Positions 23,519 to 31,947 are shown, counted from the stretch's first letter. The stretch is DNA of 64,000 nucleotides from Streptomyces sp. NBC_00239 (GCF_036194065.1 NZ_CP108095.1:2976001-3040000), one strand, 5' to 3'. Made by a program: numbers and translations. The notes: generated from the sequence alone by a model not told the origin.

Positions 23519-24997
23519 CTACTTCTGGGGGCTGGCCGGCACGTCGAGGACGACCTTGGTGCCGCGCTCGGCCCCCGGCTGCATGTCGAAGCTGCCGCCG
23601 AGTTCGCCTTCGACGAGGGTCCGCACGATCTGGAGGCCGAGGTTCCCGGCGCGCTGCGGGTCGAATCCCTCGGGCAGTCCGCAGCCGTCGTCCACCACGG
23701 TGATCAGCAGGCGCGCATCGGCGCGGCCGGAACCGCTGCGGGCCGCGGACACCTCCACGGTGCCCTGCTCCCCCTGGGTGAAGGCGTGTTCCAGGGCGTT
23801 CTGCAGCACCTCGGTCAGCACCATCGACAGCGGAGTGGCCACCTCCGCGTCGAGGATCCCGAAGCGGCCGGTGCGCCGGCAGGCCACCTTGCCCGGCGAG
23901 ATCTCCGCGACCATCGCGATCACGCGGTCGGCGATCTCGTCGAACTCCACGCGCTCGTCCAGGTTCTGAGACAGCGTCTCATGGACGATCGCGATCGAAC
24001 CGACCCGGCGGACCGCCTCGTTCAGTGCCTCGCGCCCCTGGTCGGAGTCCATCCGGCGGGCCTGGAGCCGCAGCAGGGCCGCGACCGTCTGCAGGTTGTT
24101 CTTGACCCGGTGGTGGATCTCCCTGATCGTCGCGTCCTTGGTGATCAGTTCGCGTTCGCGACGCCGGAGTTCGGTCACGTCGCGGCAGAGCACGAGCGAG
24201 CCGATCCGGGTGCCCTTGGGCTTCAGCGGAATCGCGCGCAGCTGGATCACCCCGCCGTTGCCGTCGACCTCGGTCTCCCGGGGGGCCCAGCCGCTGGCCA
24301 GTTTGACCAGCGCTTCGTCCACCGGGCCCCGGGACGGGGCGAGTTCGGCGGTCGTGGTGCCCAGGTGCTGGCCGACCAGGTCGGAGGCGAGGCCGAGCCG
24401 GTGGTAGGCGGAGAGGGCGTTGGGGCTCGCGTACGTGACCACGCCGTCGGCGTCGAGCCTGATCAGGCCGTCGCCGACGCGCGGGGAGGCGTCCATGTCG
24501 ACCTGCTGGCCGGGGAACGGAAAGGTTCCGGCAGCAATCATCTGGGCCAGGTCGGAGGCGGACTGGAGGTAGGTGAGCTCCAGCCGGCTCGGCGTGCGGA
24601 CCGTGAGCAGATTGGTGTTGCGGGCGATCACTCCGAGCACCCGGCCCTCGCGGCGGACCGGGATGGACTCGACGCGGACCGGGACCTCCTCGCGCCACTC
24701 CGGGTCGCCCTCGCGCACGATCCGGCCCTCGTCGAGGGCGGCGTCGAGCAGCGGGCGGCGGCCGCGCGGCACCAGGTGGCCGACCATGTCGTCCTGGTAC
24801 GAGGTGGGGCCGGTGTTCGGGCGCATCTGGGCGACCGAGACGTAGCGGGTGCCGTCCAGGGTGGGGACCCACAGCACGAGGTCCGCGAAGGACAGGTCGG
24901 AGAGCAGCTGCCACTCCGAGACCAGCATGTGGAGCCACTCCAGGTCGGTTTCACTGAGAGCGGTGTGCTGGCGTACGAGGTCGTTCATGGAGGGCAC
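23519..24997 (-). CDS. Sensor histidine kinase, PdtaS-like (GAF-PAS-HisKA_2-HATPase)
   Basis: 492 residues from GTG 24997; the first eight residues line up with the start of mycobacterial PdtaS, so I prefer it to the ATG nine bases downstream. Order: GAF-like domain (about 10-150), PAS (about 175-285), HisKA_2 dimerisation domain with EIHHRVKNNLQTVAALLRLQ holding the phosphorylated His, and HATPase with MVLTEVLQNALEHAF and VVDDGCGLPEGF. No membrane segment, so it senses a cytosolic signal. PdtaS phosphorylates PdtaR, an RNA-binding ANTAR response regulator; no such regulator is in this window. It converges on wblE. Confidence 0.9.
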   Translation of the reverse strand: MPSMNDLVRQHTALSETDLEWLHMLVSEWQLLSDLSFADLVLWVPTLDGTRYVSVAQMRPNTGPTSYQDDMVGHLVPRGRRPLLDAALDEGRIVREGDPEWREEVPVRVESIPVRREGRVLGVIARNTNLLTVRTPSRLELTYLQSASDLAQMIAAGTFPFPGQQVDMDASPRVGDGLIRLDADGVVTYASPNALSAYHRLGLASDLVGQHLGTTTAELAPSRGPVDEALVKLASGWAPRETEVDGNGGVIQLRAIPLKPKGTRIGSLVLCRDVTELRRRERELITKDATIREIHHRVKNNLQTVAALLRLQARRMDSDQGREALNEAVRRVGSIAIVHETLSQNLDERVEFDEIADRVIAMVAEISPGKVACRRTGRFGILDAEVATPLSMVLTEVLQNALEHAFTQGEQGTVEVSAARSGSGRADARLLITVVDDGCGLPEGFDPQRAGNLGLQIVRTLVEGELGGSFDMQPGAERGTKVVLDVPASPQK

Positions 24998-25121
24998 GTG
25001 TGCGAGCGTACCCGGGGTAGGACCGTGTCTTTGGCCATGGGAATACCCAGGACGGGTCGGTTCCGCGTATGTTGGAGGAAGTGACGGTTATCAGGGGCCC
25101 GTCATTGGATGGACAGAACAG

Positions 25122-25137
25122 ATTGGTCTAGTCCACA
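25122..25137. promoter_or_regulatory. DasR operator (dre) without an obvious target gene
   Basis: ATTGGTCTAGTCCACA closely follows the dre consensus ACTGGTCTAGACCACT, three mismatches in sixteen. It lies 125 bases upstream of the kinase start and 348 bases upstream of the MerR ATG, with neither being a known sugar gene. Confidence 0.7.
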
Positions 25138-25144
25138 ATGAGGT

Positions 25145-25186
25145 ATGACTTCCGCCCTCCCCGCACAGGAGGACGGAGCGAGGTAA
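25145..25186 (+). other. Possible 13-codon leader ORF downstream of the dre
   Basis: ATG at 25145 to TAA at 25184-25186 would encode MTSALPAQEDGAR. It starts eight bases after the dre. No good ribosome-binding site precedes it, so it may be chance; it is recorded because of its position. Confidence 0.15.
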
Positions 25187-25443
25187 GCCGCGCGTTCTGC
25201 CCTGACCGCGCCGGCTCCTCCTGCCGGCCGCCGGGACCGCACACCTGACGGCCGAAGCACTCCGGGCTGCGGTGCCGGACGGGTTGAGGGTCCCGTCCCG
25301 GCACCGTGGCCCTGAGGGTGAAGCGCCATCTGCGCAGGTCAGAGGCTCAGCCCGACCGCAGCGCCGCACTCCCCCACCGCCGCCGGCACCTGCCGCGACG
25401 CGCCTTCGCGCGCCTGCCGGGCCGCGCCCCCCGGCGGCGGCCC

Positions 25444-25474
25444 TTGACCCTCACACCGTGTCAGGCGCTGAACT
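25444..25474 (+). promoter_or_regulatory. MerR-type promoter/operator, probably leaderless
   Basis: TTGACC (25444-25449) as -35, dyad CCTCACAC-C-GTGTCAGG (25449-25465, one mismatch) and a possible -10 TGAACT at 25469-25474, giving the stretched 19-base spacer typical of MerR promoters. Transcription would begin at about the ATG at 25485, so the mRNA would be leaderless. Confidence 0.5.
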
Positions 25475-25484
25475 CGGAGACATC

Positions 25485-26306
25485 ATGTTCACCATCGGAG
25501 ACTTCGCCCGGCACGGCCGCGTATCGGTCCGGATGCTGCGTCACTACGACGCCACCGGCCTGCTGCTCCCGGCCCATGTCGATCCCGCCACCGGCTACCG
25601 GTACTACACGGGGGCCCAGCTGGCCCGGCTCAACCGCGTCATCGCGCTGAAGGACCTCGGCTTCACCCTCCAGCAGGTCGGGGAGATCCTCGACGAGCGG
25701 GTGGGCGCCGAGGAGCTGCGCGGCATGCTGCGGCTGCGCCGGGCCGAGCTGGAGGACGCCGTGAGCGCGGCGGCGGCGCGGCTGGTCCAGGTCGAGGCGC
25801 GGCTCCGGTCGATCGAGAGCGAGGGGCGCATGCCCGAGAACGACGTCGTACTGAAGGACGTCCCGGCGGTACGGGTGGCCGAGCTGACCGCCACGGCGGC
25901 GAGCTTCGAGCCGCAGGACATCGGCCCGGTCATCGGGCCGCTGTACGAGGAGCTGTTCCGGCGCCTGGCGGCGGCGGGCATCGCCCCGTCCGGCCCGGGA
26001 GTGGCGTACTACGAGGACGCGCCGGAGGGCGGCGGCGCGATCACCGTGCACGCGGCGGTCGAGGTCGCGGCCCCGCTCCAGGACGGCGCGGTGCGGGTCC
26101 TGGACCTGCCGGGCCTCGCGCAGGCGGCGACCATCGTGCACCGCGGGTCGATGGACGCCGTGCTGCCGACCGCACAGGCCCTGGCCCGGTGGATCGACGG
26201 CCACGGCTACCGCGAGGCCGGCTACCCGCGGGAGATCAGCCTGGAGTGCCCGGCCGACCGCGACCAGTGGGTGACCGAGCTCCAGGCGCCGGTCACGGCG
26301 GCCTGA
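25485..26306 (+). CDS. MerR-family regulator with GyrI-like effector domain
   Basis: 273 residues from ATG 25485 (MFTIGDFARHGRVSVRMLRHY). The MerR winged helix (1-75) is followed by a coiled-coil dimerisation helix (about 80-125). A GyrI/BmrR-like drug-binding domain runs from VVLKDVPAVRVAELT to the end, with a conserved EEL...YYEDAPEGGG region. BmrR/TipA-type proteins respond to bulky hydrophobic compounds. Longer in-frame starts upstream are not supported; the dyad promoter at 25444-25474 fixes the start. It converges on the SIS-domain gene, sharing a bidirectional terminator. Confidence 0.88.
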   Translation: MFTIGDFARHGRVSVRMLRHYDATGLLLPAHVDPATGYRYYTGAQLARLNRVIALKDLGFTLQQVGEILDERVGAEELRGMLRLRRAELEDAVSAAAARLVQVEARLRSIESEGRMPENDVVLKDVPAVRVAELTATAASFEPQDIGPVIGPLYEELFRRLAAAGIAPSGPGVAYYEDAPEGGGAITVHAAVEVAAPLQDGAVRVLDLPGLAQAATIVHRGSMDAVLPTAQALARWIDGHGYREAGYPREISLECPADRDQWVTELQAPVTAA

Positions 26307-26319
26307 CGGCTCGGCTTTC

Positions 26320-26356
26320 GGGCCCCGCTTCCCGGATCCTCCGGGAAGCGGGGCCC
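26320..26356. terminator. Bidirectional terminator between merR and SIS-domain genes
   Basis: A perfect 17-bp stem: 26320-26336 (GGGCCCCGCTTCCCGGA) and 26340-26356 with a 3-base loop. Its right end overlaps the stop codon of the SIS-domain gene (26356-26358), and it starts 14 bases after the merR stop. Confidence 0.85.
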
Positions 26357-27402
26357 TACCGCGTTTCGGTCACCTTGGCGAGGGCGCGCGGGGCGTCCGG
26401 GTCCTGGCCGCGGGCGATCGTGATCTCGTACGCGAGGAGCTGGAGCGGGATGATCTCCAGCAGCGGCTGGAGTTCCTCGGGCACCCCCCGGGAGGGCAGG
26501 ACGAACCCGGCCGAGGCCGCGTCCACCTCGGCCTGGGGGCCGACCACGAAGAGGTCGGCGCCACGGCCGCGCAGCCGGTCCAGGACGGGGCGCAGGGCCT
26601 CGCCGCCGTGGCCCTCGGTGACCACGGCGATCACCGGGGAGATGTTGTCGACCATGGCGAGCGGGCCGTGCAGCAGGTCCGCGCCGGAGTAGGCGAGCGC
26701 CGGGATGTAGCTGGTCTCCATGAGCTTGAGGGCGGCCTCGCGGGCGGTCGGGTAGCCGAAGCCGCGCGAGGTGATGACCATCCGCTCGGCGAAGCGGTAG
26801 CGGGCGGCGAGTGCGCGCACCTCGTCGCCGCGGGCCAGGACCTCCTCGGCGAGCGCGGGCAGGGCGGCCGCCGGTCCGGCGCCGTCGGCGCCGCGCAGGG
26901 CCTCGGTGAAGAGGTACAGGGCCAGCAGCGAGGCGGTGTACGTCTTGGTGGCGGGCAGCGCCTTCTCCGGGCCGGCCAGGATGTCGATGTGGTGCTCGGA
27001 GACCGCGGCGAGGGCCGAGTCCGGGTTGTTGGTGACGGCGAGGGTGATCGCGCCGGCCGCGCGGGCGGCCTGGGTGGAGGCGACCAGGTCGGGCGAGCCG
27101 CCGGACTGGCTCACGGTGACGACCAGGACGTCGTCGAGGCGCGGCCGGGCGCCGTACGCGGTGATCGTGGACATCGAGCTGAGTCCGCAGGGCAGTCCGT
27201 GGCGGACCTCCAGCAGGTACTTCGCGTAGAGCGCGGCGTGGTCGGAGCTGCCGCGGGCCGCGAGGAGCACGAAGCGCGGGGAGCGGGCCGCGATGGCCTC
27301 GGCGGTGGCGCGGACCGGGTCCGCGCCGTCCTGGAGGAGCCGTCGCCAGCCGGCCGGCTGCTGGCGGATCTCGGCGGCCATGATGCTGCCGGGCTGTTCC
27401 AT
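26356..27402 (-). CDS. SIS-domain sugar-phosphate isomerase/deaminase (GlmS isomerase-like)
   Basis: 348 residues with two SIS domains. The first has LLAARGSSDHAALYAKYLLE and VSQSGGSPD; the second has ITSRGFGYPTAREAALKLM, ETSYIPALAYSGADLLHGPL, and the C-terminal DAPRALAKVTETR like GlmS. The glutaminase domain of GlmS is absent, so it cannot use glutamine. It fits either a type-II (SIS) glucosamine-6-phosphate deaminase or a related isomerase that turns amino-sugar phosphate into fructose-6-phosphate. It is divergent from nagB, with the nagB DasR site between them, so it probably belongs to the GlcNAc regulon. RBS GGAGGA precedes ATG 27402. Confidence 0.85.
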   Translation of the reverse strand: MEQPGSIMAAEIRQQPAGWRRLLQDGADPVRATAEAIAARSPRFVLLAARGSSDHAALYAKYLLEVRHGLPCGLSSMSTITAYGARPRLDDVLVVTVSQSGGSPDLVASTQAARAAGAITLAVTNNPDSALAAVSEHHIDILAGPEKALPATKTYTASLLALYLFTEALRGADGAGPAAALPALAEEVLARGDEVRALAARYRFAERMVITSRGFGYPTAREAALKLMETSYIPALAYSGADLLHGPLAMVDNISPVIAVVTEGHGGEALRPVLDRLRGRGADLFVVGPQAEVDAASAGFVLPSRGVPEELQPLLEIIPLQLLAYEITIARGQDPDAPRALAKVTETR

Positions 27403-27561
27403 GCGCCGTCCTCCGGTGGTCCGGGACCGGGCCGCGTTCCCGCGGTGCCGGGAGGCCGGCGGGGCGGGATCGGCCGACCATGGAGACAGTCGAGCACGGG
27501 GGCCGGTCCGGCCGCCAGCGGAGCCGGTGCGAAGGGCCCTTCTCTGCTAGATTGGACCCAG

Positions 27562-27577
27562 ATTGGTCTATACCATA
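27562..27577. promoter_or_regulatory. DasR operator (dre) between the SIS-domain gene and nagB
   Basis: ATTGGTCTATACCATA, a near-palindrome matching the dre consensus, 34 bases upstream of the nagB GTG and 160 bases upstream of the divergent SIS gene. In S. coelicolor nagB is a known DasR target. Confidence 0.85.
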
Positions 27578-27610
27578 GCGCCCACTTCTTCTCAGATCGG
27601 CAGGAACAGC

Positions 27611-28396
27611 GTGGAAGTTGTCATCGTTCCGGACGCCAAGGCAGGCGGCGAGCTCATCGCGGAGGCCATGGCGGCCCTGGTCCGACGCAAGCCCGACGCA
27701 CTGCTCGGCGTGGCCACCGGCTCGACCCCGCTGCCCATCTACCAGGCCCTCGCGGCGAAGGTCCGCGCCGGCGAGGTCGATGCCTCCCGCGCCCGGATCT
27801 GCCAGCTCGACGAGTACGTCGGCCTGCCCGCCGGGCACCCCGAGTCCTACCGCTCCGTCGTGCTGCGCGAGGTCGTCGAACCGCTCGGACTGACGGAGAG
27901 CTCGTTCATGGGCCCGGACGGGTCCGCCGCGGACGTCGTGGCGGCCTGCGACGACTACGACCAGGCGCTCGCCGACGCCGGCGGCGTCGACTTCCAACTG
28001 CTGGGCATCGGCACGGACGGCCACATCGGCTTCAACGAGCCCTGCTCCTCGCTGGCCTCCCGCACCCGGATCAAGACGCTCACCGAGCAGACCCGCGTCG
28101 ACAACGCGCGCTTCTTCGACGACGACATCGACCAGGTGCCGCACCACGTCATCACCCAGGGCATCGGCACCATCCTGGACGCCCGCCACCTGGTGCTGCT
28201 GGCCACCGGCGAGGGCAAGGCCGAGGCGGTCGCGCAGACCGTCGAGGGCCCGGTCTCCTCGCTCGTACCGGCGTCCGCGCTCCAGTTGCACCGGCACGCC
28301 ACCGTGATCGTGGACGAGGCGGCCGCGTCCAAGCTGAAGCTCGCCGACTACTTCCGTCACGCCTTCGCCAACAAGCCGGACTGGCAGGGCCTGTAG
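27611..28396 (+). CDS. nagB: Glucosamine-6-phosphate deaminase
   Basis: 261 residues from GTG 27611 (VEVVIVPDAKAG). Converts GlcN-6-P to fructose-6-P and ammonia in the cytosol, the last step of GlcNAc use. Active-site residues correspond to Asp67/Glu68 in CQLDEYVGL and to Asp136, His138 and Glu143 in LLGIGTDGHIGFNEP; ATGSTPLPIY binds phosphate. A GTG 48 bases upstream (27563) would put the start inside the dre site and is not preferred. GlcN-6-P, its substrate, is the ligand that releases DasR, so the gene closes the feedback loop. Confidence 0.96.
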   Translation: MEVVIVPDAKAGGELIAEAMAALVRRKPDALLGVATGSTPLPIYQALAAKVRAGEVDASRARICQLDEYVGLPAGHPESYRSVVLREVVEPLGLTESSFMGPDGSAADVVAACDDYDQALADAGGVDFQLLGIGTDGHIGFNEPCSSLASRTRIKTLTEQTRVDNARFFDDDIDQVPHHVITQGIGTILDARHLVLLATGEGKAEAVAQTVEGPVSSLVPASALQLHRHATVIVDEAAASKLKLADYFRHAFANKPDWQGL

Positions 28397-28447
28397 ACCG
28401 CCCGGGCGGCGCGGTCTTGGCGGCCCGCGCCGTCCGCGGCAACGCGT

Positions 28448-28483
28448 AAGGGCCGGGCGACCCCTCGGGGTCGCCCGGCCCTT
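28448..28483. terminator. Terminator after nagB
   Basis: A perfect 17-bp stem: 28448-28464 (AAGGGCCGGGCGACCCC), 2-base gap, 28467-28483. It lies between convergent nagB and the GH3 gene. Confidence 0.85.
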
Positions 28484-28536
28484 CGTGTGCGAGGCGCGGG
28501 ATCCGGTGCGGAGCCCCTGCTGCGGGCCCGGGGCTG

Positions 28537-30036
28537 CTACGCCCCCGCGACGATCTCCGCGGCCGCCCGGCCGCAGACCCGCGAGGCGCCGTGCGTGGCG
28601 ATGTACAGCGCGCCGCGCGGCTCGGCCCGCGGCAGGCCCATCTCGATCACGACGGTGTCCGGGCGGGCCGCGACCAGCGCGTCCAGGGCCGCGGTCATCC
28701 ACGGGTGCCGGTGGGCGTCCCGTACGACCGCGACGATGGTGCGCGGGCCCGCGGCGGCGAGCACCGCAGCCGGGTCCACGGACTCGTCGAAGCGGGCGGA
28801 CTCGGTGTCCGGGACCAGCTCGGCCAGCTCGGCGGCGGGGCCCCACGGGGTCTCGTCGCCGACCGCGATGTTCGCGACGGGGGCGAACGTGGCGACGTAC
28901 GCCGAGGTGACGGGCTTGCGGTCGCCGGAGACCAGGACGGCGCGGCGGGCCGCGGTCAGGCCGATGCCGGCCGTGCCGGGCGCGCTCCCCTCCTGCGGCG
29001 CACCCGGCGCGGCGGCCACCCGTGCCTGCCGGGTCCACTCGGCGAGGGACCGCACCCGGGCGGCGGCGTCGGCGAGCCGCTCCTCCGGGAGGTGTCCCTC
29101 GCGCACGGCGGCCACCAGGGCGTCGCGCAGCCGCAGGACGGTGCCCTCGTCGGCGAGGCCGCCGCCGACACAGATGGCGTCGGCACCGGCGGCGATGGCG
29201 AGCACGGAGCCGCGCTCGATGCCGTACGTGCCGGCGATGGCGTTCATCTCCATGCCGTCGGTGACGATCAGGCCCTGGTAGCCCAGCTCCTCGCGCAGCA
29301 GTCCGGTGAGGATCTGCGGGCTGAGGGTGGCGGGCCGGGTCGGGTCGAGCGACGGGAGCAGGATGTGCGCGCTCATGATCGACTTGGTGCCGGCGTCCAT
29401 GGCGGCCTTGAAGGGCACGAGCTCACGGGCGTACAGGGTCTCCAGGTCCGCGTCGATCCGCGGCAGCGCGTGGTGCGAGTCCACGTTGGTGTCGCCGTGG
29501 CCGGGGAAGTGCTTGGTGCACGCGGCGACGCCGGCGGCCTGCAGGCCCTCGACGTACGCGGCGGTGTGCCGGGCCGTCAGGTGGGTGTCGGCGCCGAAGG
29601 AGCGCACTCCGATGACCGGGTTGTCCGGGTTGGAGTTGACGTCCGCGGAGGGCGCCCAGTTGAGGTTGACTCCGCACTCGGCGAGCCGGCGGCCGAGCTC
29701 GCGGGCCACGTCGCGGGTGAGTGCGGTGTCGTCGACGGCGCCGAGGGCGAGGTTGCCGGGGAAGGACGAGCCGCCCCGGACCTCCAGGCGGGTGACGTCG
29801 CCGCCCTCCTCGTCGATCGCGACGAGGACGTCGTCCCGTTCGGCGCGCAGCTGCGCGGTGAGCGCGGCGAGCTGGCCGGGCGAGGTGATGTTGCGGCCGA
29901 AGAGGCCGACGGCGGTGAGGCCTTCGGCGACCTGGCGCAGCAGCCAGTCGGGGGCGGTGGTCCCCAGGAAGCCGGGCTGGAGGACGGCGAGGGCGTCCCG
30001 GGTCACGGTGTCGGGGCGGTGCGCGAGGATCGTCAT
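28537..30036 (-). CDS. dasD: Glycoside hydrolase family 3 beta-N-acetylglucosaminidase
   Basis: 499 residues. The NagZ signature KHFPGHGDTNVDSHHALP (175-192) supplies the acid/base His-Asp pair on a mobile loop, and Asp260 in IVTDGMEMNAI is the nucleophile; LVAIDEEGGDVTRLE is the start of the barrel site. After the TIM barrel (to about 350) comes a second GH3 C-terminal domain. No signal peptide is present, so it probably acts on imported chitobiose or muropeptide in the cytosol. It is the last gene of the dasABC-dasD unit, 10 bases after dasC. The symbol rests on position in the das cluster. Confidence 0.88.
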   Translation of the reverse strand: MTILAHRPDTVTRDALAVLQPGFLGTTAPDWLLRQVAEGLTAVGLFGRNITSPGQLAALTAQLRAERDDVLVAIDEEGGDVTRLEVRGGSSFPGNLALGAVDDTALTRDVARELGRRLAECGVNLNWAPSADVNSNPDNPVIGVRSFGADTHLTARHTAAYVEGLQAAGVAACTKHFPGHGDTNVDSHHALPRIDADLETLYARELVPFKAAMDAGTKSIMSAHILLPSLDPTRPATLSPQILTGLLREELGYQGLIVTDGMEMNAIAGTYGIERGSVLAIAAGADAICVGGGLADEGTVLRLRDALVAAVREGHLPEERLADAAARVRSLAEWTRQARVAAAPGAPQEGSAPGTAGIGLTAARRAVLVSGDRKPVTSAYVATFAPVANIAVGDETPWGPAAELAELVPDTESARFDESVDPAAVLAAAGPRTIVAVVRDAHRHPWMTAALDALVAARPDTVVIEMGLPRAEPRGALYIATHGASRVCGRAAAEIVAGA

Positions 30037-30046
30037 CGGGAGAGGG

Positions 30047-30919
30047 TCATCCCTTCACTGCGCCGGCGGTAAGACCCGCGGCCATCTTTCGCTGGACCAC
30101 GAGGAAGAGCGCGACGATCGGCACGGCCATCATGGTGGAGCCGGCCATCATCGGGGCGAACTCGGTGCCGTTCTTGGTGATGAAGTTGCTGAGCCAGACG
30201 GTGGCGGTCTGGTTCTGCTGGCTCATCAGCATCAGGGCGTAGAGGTACTCGTTCCACGCCTGGATGAAGCCGTAGACGGAGGTCGCGACCATGCCGGGGG
30301 CGAGCAGCGGGAAGACCACCCGCATGAAGGCGCCGGTCGGGGTGCAGCCGTCGACCATGGCCGCTTCTTCGAGCTCCTTCGGGATGTTCACGATGAAGCC
30401 GCGCAGCGTCCACACCGTGAAGGGAAGGATGAAGGTCAGGTACGTGATGATCAGGCCGGTGAGCTTGTCGTACTGACCGAGGTCGTTCAGCAGCAGGAAG
30501 ACCGGGATGATCATGGCGACGAGCGGGATCATCTGGACGGCGAGGATGCCGACGATGACGACCTTGCGGCCGCGGAAGGCGAACCGCGAGATGGCCAGGG
30601 CCGCCAGCATGCCGACGAGGATGCCGATGACGACCACGACGAGCGAGACGATCAGCGAGCGGCCGACCGGGCCCCAGAAGTCGTTGATCTCCAGGGCGCG
30701 ACGGAAGTTGTCGAACGTCGCGCTCGTCGGGAAGAACTTGGGGTTGGGGTCGATCGCGTCCTTGGCGGGCTTGAACGCGGTGTTCAGCATCCAGTAGACG
30801 GGGAAGCCGGCCGTGACGAAGACGAACAGGCCGAGGAGGTTCCAGCCGAGCTTCGACTTCCTGAAGCCCTTGCCCTTGCTGCGGCGTGCGACGCGCGGGG
30901 TCGCGGTGGTCGAGGTCAC
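30047..30919 (-). CDS. dasC: ABC sugar transporter permease DasC
   Basis: 290 residues from GTG 30919, overlapping the dasB stop by GTGA. Six membrane helices; the ATPase-contact loop EEAAMVDGCTPTGAF (EAA motif) is intact, followed by the typical QAWNEYLYALMLM helix of MalG-type permeases. With DasA and DasB it imports chitobiose (N,N'-diacetylchitobiose). No ATPase gene is present; in Streptomyces the shared ATPase MsiK, encoded elsewhere, serves such systems. Confidence 0.93.
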   Translation of the reverse strand: MTSTTATPRVARRSKGKGFRKSKLGWNLLGLFVFVTAGFPVYWMLNTAFKPAKDAIDPNPKFFPTSATFDNFRRALEINDFWGPVGRSLIVSLVVVVIGILVGMLAALAISRFAFRGRKVVIVGILAVQMIPLVAMIIPVFLLLNDLGQYDKLTGLIITYLTFILPFTVWTLRGFIVNIPKELEEAAMVDGCTPTGAFMRVVFPLLAPGMVATSVYGFIQAWNEYLYALMLMSQQNQTATVWLSNFITKNGTEFAPMMAGSTMMAVPIVALFLVVQRKMAAGLTAGAVKG

Positions 30920-31911
30920 TCCACCTCTCCGATCTTGAGCATCTGGCGCATGTAGACCGCGACCACACCGAGCAGCAGCAGGACGGTCACCAGGGCGATC
31001 GCGGAACCGCCCGAGTAGTCGTTGACCACGAAGGCCTGCTGGTACGAGTAGGTGGTCAGCAGCTGGAACTCGGCTTCGGGGTTGCCGTTGCGCATCACGA
31101 AGACCTGCGGGAAGACGCCCATGTCCCAGATGACCGAGAGGGTGGTCAGCATGACGATGATCGGCTTCATGATGGGCAGCGTGACGTGGCGGAAGACGCC
31201 CCAGGCGCCGGCGCCGTCGAGGCGGGCGGCCTCTTCGAGCTCCTTGGGCACCTGGGTGAGGCCGGCGCTGAGGGTGATGACGACGAAGGGCACCGCGCCC
31301 CAGACGACCAGGAGCATGATCACGATCAGGCCCTGGGTGCTGCTGGCGAACCAGTTGTGGCCGATCATGTCGACGCCCGGGAGCTTGCTCATCAGGTAAT
31401 TGAGCACGCCGTAGTTGGTGTCGAAGATCCACTTGAAGATGGCGGTGGAGACCAGGATCGGCATGCCCCAGCTCGCCACGAGAGCGATGTTGATGAGGGC
31501 CTTGACCCAGCCGGAGACCCGCTGGAGCAGCAGGGCTATCGCCATGCCGAGCACCATGGTCAGGACGACCGCGCCGACCGCGAAGACCACGGTGCGCACG
31601 ACGACGGACCAGAACTCGCCGTCGCCGAGGATCTCGGTGAAGTTCTCGAAGCCGACCCACTCGGCTTCCTTGAAGCCCCAGAGTTCGGACTTGCCGAAGC
31701 TCTGGAAGGAGAGGGACACCAGTCTGTAGAGCGGGTATCCCATGACGAGCACGATGACCAGCAGGCACGGGGCCAGCAGCAGCCAGGGAGTCGCGGCGGA
31801 GCCCTTGCGCTCCGGCCTTCCCGGCTTGCCCGTGCTCCCTGTCCCGGCTCCGGTGGAACTCTGCTGCTTCGCCGGTGGCAGCTCGGCGGTGGTTGTCTGT
31901 GCGGCACTCAT
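30916..31911 (-). CDS. dasB: ABC sugar transporter permease DasB
   Basis: 331 residues from ATG 31911 (MSAAQTTTAELPP), preceded by TGAGGAGC. Earlier in-frame starts run through the dasA-dasB terminator and are unlikely. After a Ser/Gly/Pro-rich cytoplasmic tail of about 45 residues come six membrane helices, with the EAA loop EEAARLDGAGAWGVF. MalF-type partner of DasC. It lies behind a strong hairpin that should lower its expression relative to dasA. Confidence 0.93.
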   Translation of the reverse strand: MSAAQTTTAELPPAKQQSSTGAGTGSTGKPGRPERKGSAATPWLLLAPCLLVIVLVMGYPLYRLVSLSFQSFGKSELWGFKEAEWVGFENFTEILGDGEFWSVVVRTVVFAVGAVVLTMVLGMAIALLLQRVSGWVKALINIALVASWGMPILVSTAIFKWIFDTNYGVLNYLMSKLPGVDMIGHNWFASSTQGLIVIMLLVVWGAVPFVVITLSAGLTQVPKELEEAARLDGAGAWGVFRHVTLPIMKPIIVMLTTLSVIWDMGVFPQVFVMRNGNPEAEFQLLTTYSYQQAFVVNDYSGGSAIALVTVLLLLGVVAVYMRQMLKIGEVE

Positions 31912-31947
31912 CGCGCGCTCCTCAGGGGTCCCTCTCTTGCTACGGGC

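Larger units (their letters stand above)
24998..25484. promoter_or_regulatory. 487-base gap between the divergent kinase and MerR genes
   Basis: No full gene is supported here. Contents visible: GGGAATACCC near 25038, a DasR-type site at 25122-25137, a 13-codon ORF at 25145-25186 with no clear ribosome-binding site, and a MerR-type promoter dyad near 25449-25465. The middle 250 bases are GC-rich and featureless. The length is large for a simple divergent promoter, so an unannotated small RNA or leader is possible. Confidence 0.5.

Noticed and set aside
25038..25070. GGGAAT ... GTT as a possible SigR promoter upstream of the merR gap
   Set aside because: The spacer is about 26 bases rather than 18-19, unlike the exact match upstream of sigR.
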